DNA of 64,000 bases from Nigrospora sphaerica. Lineage: Eukaryota; Ascomycota; Sordariomycetes; Amphisphaeriales; Apiosporaceae. The translations under genes and the position numbers were made by a program. Location: NCBI GenBank assembly GCA_018287875.1, contig JAGVVL010000015.1, forward strand, positions 2,170,001 to 2,234,000. Direction: 5' to 3'. Every line of letters starts with the position of its first letter. Positions within the stretch are counted from its first letter, which is position 1. Under the pieces are notes generated by a model that was given only the letters and a program-made list of their open reading frames with translations, was not told where the DNA came from and ran no database searches. Of the stretch, positions 43,899 to 55,116 are shown piece after piece.

Positions 43899-44641
43899 CT
43901 ACATGTTCATCAGGGCGTCGTTAACCTCCATCTCCGTGCTGGTGGGCCCGTAGCCGCCCGCCGCGGCGACGTCCTCCTTCTGGTACAGGAAGCACTCGTC
44001 CTTGTCGACGTATTCGGGGTCGAACTCGAAGATGCGAACCTCGGCGTTCTTCCACTGCCATGCGCTGGGGCCTCGGGGCGAGGCCGTGATCTGGCGCAGG
44101 ATGTCGCCGTGGGCCACGAGCACGATGTTGCGCTCGGGGCGCTCGCGCAGCCACCGGCGCACCCACTTTGCGCGGTTCGCAATGGACGCGCGGTCGTCGG
44201 CCCAGAAGCCCTTCTTGCTGGTCCAGTCGGGCGTCAGCGGCCCAAAGTCGAAGCCGGCGAGCTCGGCGTCGGCCTCGAGCGTCTCGCGCGACGAGCCCGT
44301 GTCGCAGGGCAGCGCGTTGCACTCTTGGGCCTGCGGCAGGAGCACGACGTCCTTGAGGCCGAGGCGCTCCACGGCCGGGGCCCATCCGAGCTTGGTCGTC
44401 TGCAGCGTGCGTTTTAGGGGCGACGAGACCACGAGCTCGGCCTGCTGCTGGAGCTCGGGGATGAGCCGCGCCAACGAGGCTGCCTGCTTCTTCCCCAGGG
44501 GTGTCAAGGGGGCATCGGGTACTGGACGACGGTCAGCTCCGCCCGATCAGACGGACACTCATACATACTGCTGTAGTCGAGGTCCACGTTGTGCTCAGCC
44601 TGGGCGTGCCGGGTGAGGATAATGCGGGAGTTGGGAGCCAT
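43899..44641 (-). CDS. Histidine phosphatase (phosphoglycerate-mutase family) protein
   Basis: Two exons, 44641-44569 and 44521-43899 (47-base phase-1 intron), give 231 residues. The catalytic phospho-acceptor motif is LTRHAQAEHN (RHG variant RHA) at residues 9-18. Next come PLTPLGKKQAASLA with the Gly-Lys-Gln typical of the family, VVSSPLKRTLQTT (second Arg), and a late VLVAHGDILRQI carrying the second active-site His. The order matches the cytosolic branch of small fungal phosphatases of the YOR283W type, which remove phosphate from small molecules; the true substrate is not predictable. The splice restores DYSIPDAPLTPLG, the usual sequence between the RHG motif and the first helix. Confidence 0.9.
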
Positions 44642-45979
44642 TTTGCGATGACGTCAGCGGTGGGGGGTCAAAATGCGAAAGAGACGGACGGCGGGAACAC
44701 TTCTAATACCCTGAACAGTGCAAAAGAATCACGGAACCGGCGACGACGAAACGGTGACTGCCTAAAGCCTCGACTTCGATTCTGTACGAGGATGATACGG
44801 AGAGGAAACCGGCCGAAACCACAGCACCCGCGCCGGGAAATGACGCAGACAGGCGGTCCTCGTAAGCAAGGCACCCACCGCGTGTGGACGACGAATGGCC
44901 GGCAAGACCCACCCGGGGAAGACGGTGCGGTTGGTCTCGCCCCACGGGCATCGTGTCGCCATCGCGAGTTACGACGAAAGGCGCCGCGAGGATGTTTCTC
45001 ACGCCACAGCGCTGTCCGTCTCGGCCTCCACCGGGTCTCCGCGGGACTGCGCAGAGGCCATGCTGGCTCCGGGGCACAGAAGCTATGCTGGCTCTGGGGG
45101 CGGTCCAGGTCTCCACAACCACGGGCTCATGTCCATCGGATTTGGCCCCATAGGCGAATTGGTCAGCCAAGGGTGTTGGACGCACCAGGTCGAGATTGTT
45201 CAGGAAATTCAAGGCCACGGCAAGGACGCGTGCGACATCGTGAAACCCTCGCAATGGGAAGAAGACAAGGCACATCGAGCATTACTCCCAAGCAAGGCCC
45301 CTTCACATATCCCTACACCGTATCCAACCCCCCTCAAGGACCATCGCTATTCGCCACCCCTGGCCAGGGGCACCCTAAGGCAAGGTGTCCCGGTTGTTTG
45401 TTCCAGCGTGGCATTCGTCGCCTGGTTCCGACAGAAACCCACCCCCCCGGGTTTCCTCTGTCTGCTACTACGTTATCTCTCTGTTTTGTTTGAGAATGTT
45501 GCCGACGCCAGCGAACACGACCACATCCATGGACGGCCAGCTAGTGAGCGCCATGCAGGGCGTTCCGTCGTTCATCAGACCGGCGATGAGCACAAACACC
45601 TGGGCGGGCTCGTATTTACTTCCCCGTCATTACGTGATCGTGCAGGCCACTCGGGGAGTGGTGTATTGCGCTGCCGGCGACCACCGTTCGCACGAAAGAG
45701 TTCTTCGGGCCAAACCCCCAAGGTCCTGGATGTAGGGATATGAAGCGTCTCGTCTCGGCCCCCGAGTTATTCTGGTCTGGAAGCTTCCGACCGGCTCCAT
45801 CCGTCGTGTTCCCTATTTCGCGGGGGCTCTATCGGGAAGCCGGTAGTGACCATGTTTGGCCCGCCCCCAGGCAGCCGGCTTGCGTAGCCCGACCGAGAAG
45901 CGGTGCAGACTTAAGGGGTCACTGGAAGAGATGGCGCTGATGCGTGGGGGCCGATCTGTATCAGGACCCCACCCTCGCG
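44642..45979. other. Intergenic strip
   Basis: 1.34 kb upstream of both the phosphatase and the broken rhodopsin gene; no recognisable gene, RNA or repeat. Confidence 0.5.
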
Positions 45980-46752
45980 ATGTCCCGGCCCCTTCAGGCA
46001 CTGGCTCACGTCCCTGGGATCAGAGGTGTGCTGATCACCAACATCAAGAAAATGGCGGCGCGGACTCGGAAACCGTGGGAAAGTGTGGAGGACTACGGCC
46101 AAACTGTCCTCACCACGGCGTGGTCCATGTTTGGCATTACAACTTGTAAGTCCGCCCTCCCGCCGGCACACCCGCTCCGCCTGACCGCCGGCGCCCAGTC
46201 TTTGTGATGCTCAGCGTCTACTGCCGTGCCGTCTTCGGCCGCAACCTTCTCGTAGTCGACGAAATCGTCGCCATATTCTGCCTCGGCTTCTTTTTGGCCT
46301 TGGCCGTCCTCACGAGCGTCGCCTGCTACTTCGGCATGGGGGGGAAGCACGAGATGCGCATCGCCCTGCCGACATGCCGCCAATGAGGCAATGGAGCATC
46401 TTCCTGAGCGCCGTGTCCATCTGGACCTTCTCACTGCCCAAGTTCTCCATCGTCGCCATGCTGCAGCGTATCCTCCACCCCAGCACCCCAACCACCGTCC
46501 TCTTCTGGGTCCTTGTCGGCAGCTCGCAGGCCCAGATCCTCACCACCTCTGTCTGGTGGCTCTGTCGGTGCCAGCCCGTCAGCTACCTCTGGGACTGGAA
46601 CACGACTGGCCGCTGCGCCGGTTTCAAAAGATTGAAAGGCCTCTACTACTTCAGCACGGCGTACTCGGGTTTTCTCGACCTCTTCCTCGCCCTTTCCGAT
46701 CCCCAAAATCATGCCATCTGCGCACGATGCGGTGGTGGCGTCTTATAGATAA
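45980..46752 (+). pseudogene. Broken PTH11-type rhodopsin-domain membrane protein
   Basis: Exon 1 (45980-46145) and exon 2 (from 46199; 53-base phase-1 intron) give TAWSMFGITTFFVMLSVYCRAVFG, LLVVDEIVAIFCLGFFLALAVL and YFGMGGKHEMRI, then QWSIFLSAVSIWTFSLPKFSIVAMLQRI, the SQAQILTTSVWWLCRCQPVSYLWDW block and CAGF...YYFSTAYSGFLDLFLAL. These are the conserved parts of the fungal rhodopsin domain (seven-helix, PTH11-like). The frame breaks near 46370-46385, just before PPMRQWSIF, and again near 46695, where the FPIPKIM helix continues in another frame for about 18 codons before a stop. The last two or three helices are missing. Intact relatives are plasma-membrane proteins, some acting as receptors in appressorium formation. 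Two frameshifts plus truncation favour true decay. Confidence 0.8.
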
Positions 46753-46865
46753 CCCTGTCCCAGATAGACACTAGTCGTATAGATTAACCATAGAAGCGAG
46801 ATGGCCCTTCCAGCCTCATAACAGTCCTTATTGTCTCGCTGGAAGAACGACTGGTACCGAGCACA

Positions 46866-49800
46866 CTACGTGGATCCCCGGCCCTCGCCACGACGCCGGC
46901 TGGCCGCCCTCCGGTTCAGCTCGGGGACCTGGTGGCGGTCAGTCTCCTGCCGCTCCGTTCGGACCGCCTCCCAAAAGTCGTAGCCTTTTTCCCGCTGCCG
47001 CCGCCGGCTGCGCTCGCGCTCCTCCTTGGCCTGCCGCCGCCGCCGCCGGGCTTCCTGCGCCGCCCGCGGTCGCAGGCGCGCTGCTTGGCGCTTGGCGTGG
47101 TCGACGGCGGCGCGCGCCTGCTGGAATATGTACTTGAAACACGCCTGGACGCGGCTGCTGAAGGCGGCGACGAGACTCGCGGCGATGAGGCACGCGCTTG
47201 CCGGCAGCGAGATGGCCCCGATGGTGCCCAACGGCACGCTGTCCTCGCTGCCCCACTCGCGCGTGTTCATGCCGAAGACGGACGTGAAGAAGGACAGCGG
47301 CAGGAAGATGACGGTGAATGTCGTAAAGATCATGACGGACATGTTCTGCGTGCTGGCCAGCTCTGTTTGGAGCCGGCTCCAGCGCACCTCGTCGACCTGG
47401 GCCTGGCGCTGCACCATCTCGAGCAGCTTCTCGTAGTCGTTGCGCGTGTTCTCGATGCGCTGCAGCATATCCGTCACCTGCTTCGTGTACTCTTCGAGGC
47501 GCTGCATGGCCTCGTCCAGGTACGCCCGCCCGTACTTGGTGCCGTCCCGGAGCTCGGGCCGGTCGTAGATATTGCGCATGGCCGCGATCGCGGTGCCTTG
47601 CTCGGCGAAGAGGTTCTTCATGGTGCTGAGCTCGTCGTCCATGTCGCGTAACTCCAAGAGGGCCGACGTGTTCTCGCGGTTTTCCCGCTCGGCGCGCTCC
47701 ATCTCCCGCCGATGGCGCCGCTTGATTGTCTCGGAGCGGTTGTCCTCGAGGTCTAACGAACCGGACTCGTCGCTGATCCTGTCACGGTACGTCTGCATAC
47801 GAAAATTCTTGAGAGACAGCGTCATGCGTTCAGTCTGTCCCGGGTTAGTGGCGGGCCCCAACACCGGTCTCCGACACTTACCAGAACGCCGATGGCCTCT
47901 TCCAGTATCCGAAATATTTCGAGGTCGCGATGCGACGACCGGTCGAGGAGAACGGTTACGGCATGCAGGGCTGTAAAGGCGGCAAGGTCCAGGGCGCTCT
48001 CGCAGCGCCCCGTCAGGTCGCCATTCAATTCGTTGAACACGCTGTTACGAAGATCGGCCTGCTGGAACATGGAGCCCTCGGTGGCGTGCGACTCGCGCTT
48101 GGGGAAAAAGGTCGCGAGGGTCGTGTTATCGACGGCCCACAGCCAAAGTTGATCGACCATCAGGACATTGCCGTCGAGAATGCCGTCGTCTTCCGTGGCG
48201 TCTGGCGGCCCCTCCGTGGGAAGTATGTCCGACTTGACGAGGTGGTTGGCCAAAGACATCAGGCGGCTCGCGGGTGACGTGACCGTAGACGGCTCTTCTG
48301 ATGCCAGGGGCTGCTTTTCCTGATGGTCCGATGCGCCGCGCCTTTTAGTGAGCTTGTAGAGCATCTGGTCGTCGTCACGGTCCGAGGTGTCGAGCAACGA
48401 GGGATAGCCGTACTGATCCAACGACCTTCGGGCATGGAGAGGGGGGTCGTAGGCGATAAACTCCCATATCACGCGGGAGTCGAGCGACTCTTCGTCGGCA
48501 ATCTCTTTCGGCACGGGCCTGGCTCTGCCATGCTCGAGGCGTCTGCGTATGATGTTGCGCCGCTTAACCAGGTTCTTGTACGTGTCATAGTGAAGATAAG
48601 GCAGGTAGAGGTACAAGTGGGCAGGGGAGGGCGCCGGGCTACTGCGTCCGCTCAATGAGGGCGATGACGAGCGAGGCGCTTCTGCGTGGTCAGTACGTGT
48701 CTAAGAGTTCCGGACGTCAAGCTTACGGGGGTTCGCCGGCACGAAACCGCAGCCCGGCCGGATATAGGAGGCGTGGCTCTGCGCGTGTCTGCCTCGTACC
48801 TGTCGGTTGACCCAGTTATCATTTCGGAGGAGACTCGAGGACGTCTGGTGGTTGGTCTCAGCCACTTTATTCAGGACGCTCTGCCGATACATTAGCGATC
48901 AGGGTAACGGTCACGGCGTACTAAGGCGCACCTTGACCCAATGAGGGTTGTTGAAGGGAACATGAATCCACATGAATTTCCGTTCTGCCGCTTCGGGTCG
49001 GGAGAACCCGGCCGAAAAGTCCTCGAGAGCCACCGCCCGACCTAATGGGTCCTGTACGCCGGTACTTGCGGAGGCGCGGTGCTGGTAGCCCTCACCTGGT
49101 AAGGCCGCCGCGTGCGCCGAGGTTGCAGGCGAATCGGTCGCCGTAGGCGGTGTCCGGGACGAAAATGCAACGGGGTCCGTGAAGGACCGGGTCACTTCGT
49201 CGTCGCCGAGCGGGTCCGGCTGACGGATGTTGCTATTCCGACTCGAGGGTCGATGGAAACCTGGAGTCGCCAGGGCCGGAACCGTGAGTCTTCTCGCACG
49301 ACTGGAAACGGCTGGAAACAGGTACGGGGCAGGGGGATTCGGTGGCGAAGACCCAAGGGACGCGTGCGTGGTGACTACAATGTCTGGCGACGTTCGACCC
49401 TGTCCGGCCTCCGCCTCCGGTTGGCTGCTAGCTCGGGGCAAGCGACCCGATAGGCTCTGGCCCACGTCTTGCACATTGCTCCAGATGCCGAGGCCGCCCG
49501 AAGCCCGATGGTGCAGATGAGAACCTCGGCGCGGCCTCGCCGCCACCATGTTCAGTCGCTCCTGGAGGCAGTGTTCGGGGCCTTTCTCGAAAAATTCGTG
49601 TAAAAAGTGTTTCGACACGTAGAGCCGAATGTCGGTGCTCGTCTCGGGATCGGGGTCGTTATAAAAACCGATGGTTTCCATCTTGACCTTTTCCACCAAC
49701 CTCATGGGGTGGTGTGTGTACGTGGCGTTGAGTTTCTCGGCCTTGGCGACGGCCTTGGACAGGTCGCCAAGGTACGAATGCATGATGCGCAGGTTGTTCT

Positions 49801-50978
49801 CCCCAAAGGAGGCGCAACCTGCGTGATCGCTCTCCAACGAGTACACCTGCTCATGCCGGCTCGCGAGCAGGCTGGACTTGATGGACGTTAGAGGCGCGCT
49901 GAAGTGCACTTCGCCACTGTCGGCGTGGCCCCAACCGGACAATTGGGAGTCATGGGTCTCGTAGAAGGTCCAGAGGTGCATCTCGCTCGCAATGTCCATG
50001 AAGGAATCATGCATGCTCAAGAGCGACTTGTTGTTCACACGCAGCTGGTCCATCACGGAGCGCGGCAAAGGCTCGTCCAAGTACAAGAGGTGCTGAATGC
50101 TGTAGCGGAGATTGGGCATGGAGAGATAGCTCGAGCCGCGATGCGGTGTCGCTGTCGACGTCAGCCGGGGGCTCGTCCCCTCGCGGGATTGGGTACCTAC
50201 AAAAGAACGTCATGCCGTGGCAGTTGTAAATGAGCCAGCGGAGGTTCTCGCGCTCCCGTGCCTTGACCAGAGCGGCCTTGGCCACCAAGCCGCCGATACT
50301 GTGGCATATGAAAAACAGGGGGCGCGGCTGGGCCGGGTCGCGGTGCTGGATGATCTGTTCGAGGAGGTCCTCGGCCAACTCCTCCAGCGTGACGCCCTCA
50401 CGCAACTGGCGGTGCCTGTAGAGCATCACGCGGGCGGTGCTCACCTCCCCCCGGATGCCTTGCCGGACCCATAGGTGCTGGGCCGCAGGCAGGTGGCGGT
50501 CGATGGCCGGCGAGAGGATACTTCCACCGGGGAGCGCTTTGACCGTGGCGTACTCCTCGCCGGTCAAATTCCGTTCGCCGACCAAATTCCGGGAGCGGCT
50601 GAAATAGCCGTCGGGGAGGGCATCCCTCGTCCATGTATCCACGGGTGACGCCCCTGGGCAGGGGATGGTGATGATATCCACAAGCGTCTCGTTATAGCCA
50701 GGGCCGTTGATGTCCCCGTCGATGTGCGCAAACCCCGGCTCCGGATTCTGGTAGGAGACGCTGCTGCGGGTGCTTTTGTCGGTCTCGTACCGCCAGTCAT
50801 CCGAATTGGCAGTACGTATGTCGTGCGACGATGTTGCCCTCGGCCCAGGCTGCGCGGTCTTTTCATTGGAGTCCATCCCGCCGCGCTGATAACCATCGGC
50901 ATGCGAAAGTTGGCGTGGGCTTCTCAAAAATGCAGGCTCGTCGTTTCCCGTAACTGTGCCACTCTTGTGATGTTTCAT
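46866..50978 (-). CDS. SesB-like alpha/beta hydrolase fused to a CorA-type membrane domain
   Basis: Five exons (50978-50201, 50151-48932, 48880-48727, 48681-47882, 47834-46866; introns 47-51 bases) give 1306 residues. The N-terminal ~400 residues are a SesB/DUF676-like serine hydrolase: VDIITIPCPGASPVDTWTRDALP, RVMLYRHRQL, the nucleophile elbow FFICHSIGGLVAKAAL, then FFSTPHRGSSYLSMPN across the first splice, and SLESDHAGCASFG with a likely catalytic His. A disordered middle follows. The C-terminal part is a CorA-type domain: LYLYLPYLHYDTYK, a long coiled coil, TM1 ending SVFGMNT (the GMN signature) and TM2 (TIGAISLPASACLIAASLVAAF), then a basic tail. CorA proteins form pentameric Mg2+ channels. 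SesB domains are effector heads of fungal NLR immune proteins. The combination suggests a membrane-anchored lipase with a sensing or signalling role; this is inference. Confidence 0.85.
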
Positions 50979-52220
50979 GCCCCCTCAATCCCGGTGAGAG
51001 GCAAGAGAGTGTGGGAAAGGGAAGAAAGACACAGTCGCCATCCCCCAAGCAAGACGTGGGCTGCGCAAGAGCCGCATCAGACCGAATCGCATCGATGAGG
51101 CTGTACCTCCATCGGTTCGGTGCAACGCCCGTTAGGCTGTTGCGTGAGACGCAGTCTTACCTGCATGGGGTCATCTGACGCCTCGCAGCCGCAGCGCGTA
51201 TTCACATTTGCAAGGAGGAGCTCAGCGGAACCGAGAAGGATCCCGGTGGCCAGGATCGTCCTAGCGGTTCCCAAGGAAGCGAACGAGCTGGTGATCAACC
51301 GTTATCCTGGGCGATCGGCGCAGCTGACGGTTCCTCATCCGAACGAGACGTTCCTTGGCACATACCCTTTGGGGACGGAAGAAGGACTTGCCAATCGCGT
51401 GATGGGAAGACGACCGCGTTCGCTGGGTCAGAGTTGACATCATTTGAGTAATTCGAATACAAAACAGCCCAAGCGAGCCAAGCCTTGAGGTGAAGATTGG
51501 GTCAGCAATGGTGGATTGCAGATGAGCCCCGTGGGGCAGGCAGAAACCTGTGTGGGCCAAGGGCTTTTTTAAGGCTACATCCACTGTACATCATAAGGTA
51601 GCCTGAGCCATCCAGTACTTACCTGACTTGTACCTTCCATAAAAATGGAGTATTGATGCTTTACTCGCCGGGTGACTGTACATATTGCATACAGTTATCT
51701 TCACTGAATCAGTGAGCAGTGGACAAAGGCTTTATGTGCTCGCTTCATTGAGATGGAACGTTAGCCAACTGCACTTACAGCATCAAGTAATGCAAGATCC
51801 ATAATTGGTACGATGTACTTGTCTAAGGGTCCACCCCCGCCTTCCCCAGACTCGATGAACGTCGGTCCGTACCCTAATGGGGAACGTTCGGTAGCACAAC
51901 CCTCCTAGACGTGGTGATCTTCCCTTCATATCCGGCTCGCCTCGGAGAATAAGGCTCCCGGAGGGACGTGCCATGAGCGCTGGTGATGGCATCAAGTATG
52001 TCCCAAAGGGTCTCTACCGATAAGTCACCGCCGCCCTCGTCATTGCGTATGACGACGCTTTGGAGATCTACGAGAGCGTAGAAGTTGGTGCAAGTTATTT
52101 TGTTCCTGCCGGATGCGACGCCTGCTGCGGCAAGCCCCGGAAATGTGGTCTTTCTTCAATGCCTTCCCCTTAGGACGAGATGCCACCCGTGGGGAAGTGT
52201 CTCCCCGTCCCTGGGCTGGT

Positions 52221-52285
52221 GAAAGTGTTGGTTGAAAGCGTTGGCTGAAAGCGTTGGCTGAAAGCGTTGGCTGAAAGCGTTGCCA
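52221..52285 (+). repeat. 13-base tandem repeat, five units
   Basis: Units of GAAAGCGTTGGCT; the first (GAAAGTGTTGGTT) and last (GAAAGCGTTGCCA) are diverged and the middle three identical. It lies in non-coding sequence. Confidence 0.9.
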
Positions 52286-53339
52286 AAGTTTTCGCATGCC
52301 CAGAGGCAAGCACTCGATCGTGTGTGCACTCAAGGCTGCCACTAGCTGCTGTGCTTCCCTTTCCGGCGCCCCTTTCCACGCCCCTTTCCACGCCCCAATT
52401 TTCTTTTCGCTTCTCGTCGGGCTAGCTGTTTTTATACGAAGTAGGGGACAAAATGAGCGTGGTCTCTCAGCCTTCCGTCCGTCACGTAAGTAGCTTACCG
52501 ACCGTCCAACTTACTTTTAAGTCTGCATCAGTACTTCTTCGAATGCCTGTATGTGGCCTTACGATTCAGTACCCTCTATCCTAGTCTCACGGCCACCTGA
52601 CTGTCTTTAGGGGGTCACGGGCCCGTGAAACTGGACGCCTGCCGCTCGCTCACATAATTATAGGGGAGTATTGGTCTTCCTTCTACTTCGTGCGGCTAAT
52701 GGACTAGCAGGTCCAGCCACGCTCGTATGGCCTCGCCATGCCACCATTACCATTCCGGCTACGCACGAATCACGAGTGCGCAAGGGGGTCGAAAACTACG
52801 ACCCTGCCCCCACAAGATACGTTCGACACAACAATAGTATAAGGTGTCTACAACAAAGGCAAACGCCCCCAAAGCCTAGGCCCGAGAGCCGGTGTGCCCT
52901 GCGAATGACTACAACCAGTCTACGGTGGGAATAGGGGCTTCCACACACCCTACCGTAGTCAGCTAGTTGGTAATAAACGAGGGGCATGAAAAAGAACCAA
53001 GATGGTCTAGCCTTCATGGCTAGACGGCAATACCCTTGATATGGCGGAGGCTGAGGGACGAAAAAGCAAAGGGCGGCTGGTTGCTCCAAGCCAAGCGTTC
53101 CGACCGGGTGGTTCGCGATGCATTGGACTGCATATTCAGCTGCTATCCAGTGGAAGCTAGGGGGCAACTCCGCAAGCCAGCTGAATAGACAATGGTCTGG
53201 ACCTTCGAGGGGACGAAAGATGTTCGCCCAGGCACGAATCAGCTGAGTGTTGCTAGCTGATCGTGGGCGGCGGCCACCAGGGCAACCATTGCGAGGGCAT
53301 GGCCAGCCTCATCTTGATACTGCGCGCGGTGACCCCGTC

Positions 53340-53346
53340 TATAAAG
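53340..53346 (+). promoter_or_regulatory. TATA box of the secreted cysteine-rich gene
   Basis: TATAAAG within GTCTATAAAGAGAG lies 141 bases before the ATG at 53481. Confidence 0.5.
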
Positions 53347-53480
53347 AGAGAGTCGAGGCCTGTGTTGGTCCATCTGTTTCTCGACACCACCATCCAACAC
53401 ACTCAGAGCCGTCCTTCGCTATCATCTCTTTCTTTCCTCTTCAAGTCCTCGTTTCCCCCGGACCACCACCCACCGCCACC

Positions 53481-54335
53481 ATGAAGACTACCGCCGTTTT
53501 CTCTCTGCTCCTCGCGCCCCTGGCGATGGCCGCCGACAAGCCGGCCAAGTGCAACGCCGACAACTGTGCGCGCGCCGTCACGGGGACCAACATCAAGCAG
53601 CCCCTGACGGCCCGCCAGAGCGACTGCTCCAAGTACATGACGACGACGGTCACGCCCCCTGCGGTGTAAGTGCTCCTTTTTCTGGTGTCGGGCCAAACCG
53701 AGACAGCGACTGACACGACCCGCCCCGGCAGGACCGTGACCAGCACGGTGCAGCCCGTCATCACGCCCGAGCCCGCGGTGCAGCGCCGGCGCGGGCTGGT
53801 GCGGGCGCGCGACGACGGCGCGGCGACGGTGCCGGCGTACGCGGCGACATGCGAGGCCAACGGGGCGACGACGCGGTACTCGAGCGCGTGCGCGTGCTGG
53901 GGCATCACGGCGGCGACGGTGACGGCGGCGACGCCGACGACGACGACGACGGTGACGGCGGCGCCGGCGCCGACGGGGTGCGCCGGCCCCCCCGGCACCT
54001 GCGCCAACGGCTACCTCAACGGCCAGGGCTTCTTCACCTGCGAAGACGGCGGCCAGTGCTCGTGCTCGCCCGGTGACGGCCGCAACGTGTGCTACCATCA
54101 CGGCAGCTGCGGCCCCGTCTGCGCCACCGACGCCGACTGCGCCGCCGACGGCCGCGTCTGCGTCTCCGAGACTTGCTGTGGCACCCCCGTCTGCCTCGTG
54201 CCCGCTAACGTCTGCCCCAACGCCGTGGCGGCGCGCAGCCTGTTCCGTGCCGCCCGCCGCGCTCCTGCGGCTCCCCGGGACCTGGCGGAGGGCGATTGCA
54301 CGTCCCTCAGCTGCCCCTCTCACCAGAAGGAATGA
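53481..54335 (+). CDS. Secreted cysteine-rich protein
   Basis: Exons 53481-53665 and 53732-54335 (66-base phase-2 intron) give 262 residues. A clear signal peptide, MKTTAVFSLLLAPLAMA, is followed by a Thr/Pro/Val-rich linker (TTTVTPPAVTVTSTVQPVITPEP, likely O-glycosylated) and a dibasic stretch QRRRGLVRAR that could be cleaved. A second Thr-rich linker (TAATPTTTTTVTAAPAPT) leads to a compact domain with about 20 cysteines (GTCANGY...CEDGGQCSCSPGDG...CGPVCATDADCAADGRVCVSETCCGTPVC). The spacing recalls EGF-like or four-disulphide-core modules but I cannot assign a family. It is probably extracellular or wall-bound. The ATG has a perfect context (CCACCGCCACC before it). A TATA box lies 141 bases upstream. 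Confidence 0.82.
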
Positions 54336-55116
54336 AAGGCCTGAAGAGGGGGTGAAAGCGTCATCCTTCATGTTCATGGCCGAGGCCGCGGATAGGGACC
54401 AGGATAGGGGCGGGAGGGGAAGAATAGGCCGGGGCCAGATAGGGACGCTGGCATGGATAGGGTTGGGGAAAGGAGTTTTGCCGCTCAGAGGTTGGGCACT
54501 GGGTTGTAGCCGAGTAATTAATAGATGCGTGGGCGTCATCAAACAGTTAATGGTAGCACAGAGAAAGCACCGACGAGTCCATCCCATTGCTCCTAAAACA
54601 TCAAGCAGTTCACGACTTCCTTTGGGGTTGGGGGTGAGGGAGGCTGGTTGGCACACCAAGTTCGGCCTCAGCCATCGCGGCCACTGGCCCGGCGCGCCTA
54701 TCACCGAGTACTCATCCAGCTTAGCACATGGGGAAGGAGCTGGTAGACCTTGAAGCGTGGCGGGAGGGGGAAGGGCGTAAGCAATAACCAGAAGAGACAG
54801 CTCCATGGATTAATTGGTCAACGGGAAAAGAGAGCAGGGCCGCCAGAATGAAGCATAGCGTCACGTAGGAAAGCTGGGACCAGACAAAAGGCGGTAGATG
54901 TTGCGTAATTTCTATGCTCTCCAACGTACATGGTGTATAGTACAGTCCATCGGGGTATTGCCGGCCTGGGAACATGTAGCGTCTGGGCTCGGAACCGAGG
55001 GAATTTCGTAGACCGGTATCTCCGAGCCGTGGGTGCCGCTCCTCCCGCCTCTTGGGGGGGGCTCCCGTCCCGCCTTGGGGCGCCCATCTCGTCTTCATCC
55101 ACGGGCACTCAACCGC
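54336..55116. other. Convergent spacer
   Basis: 781 bases between the secreted protein and bL27m; nothing recognised. Confidence 0.6.

Larger units (their letters stand above)
50979..53480. other. Long intergenic strip (2.5 kb)
   Basis: AT-richer than its neighbours in places (51580-51800). It contains a 13-base tandem repeat at 52221-52285, two CCCCTTTCCACG copies at about 52369-52396 and the TATA box at 53340-53346. No gene recognised. Confidence 0.55.
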
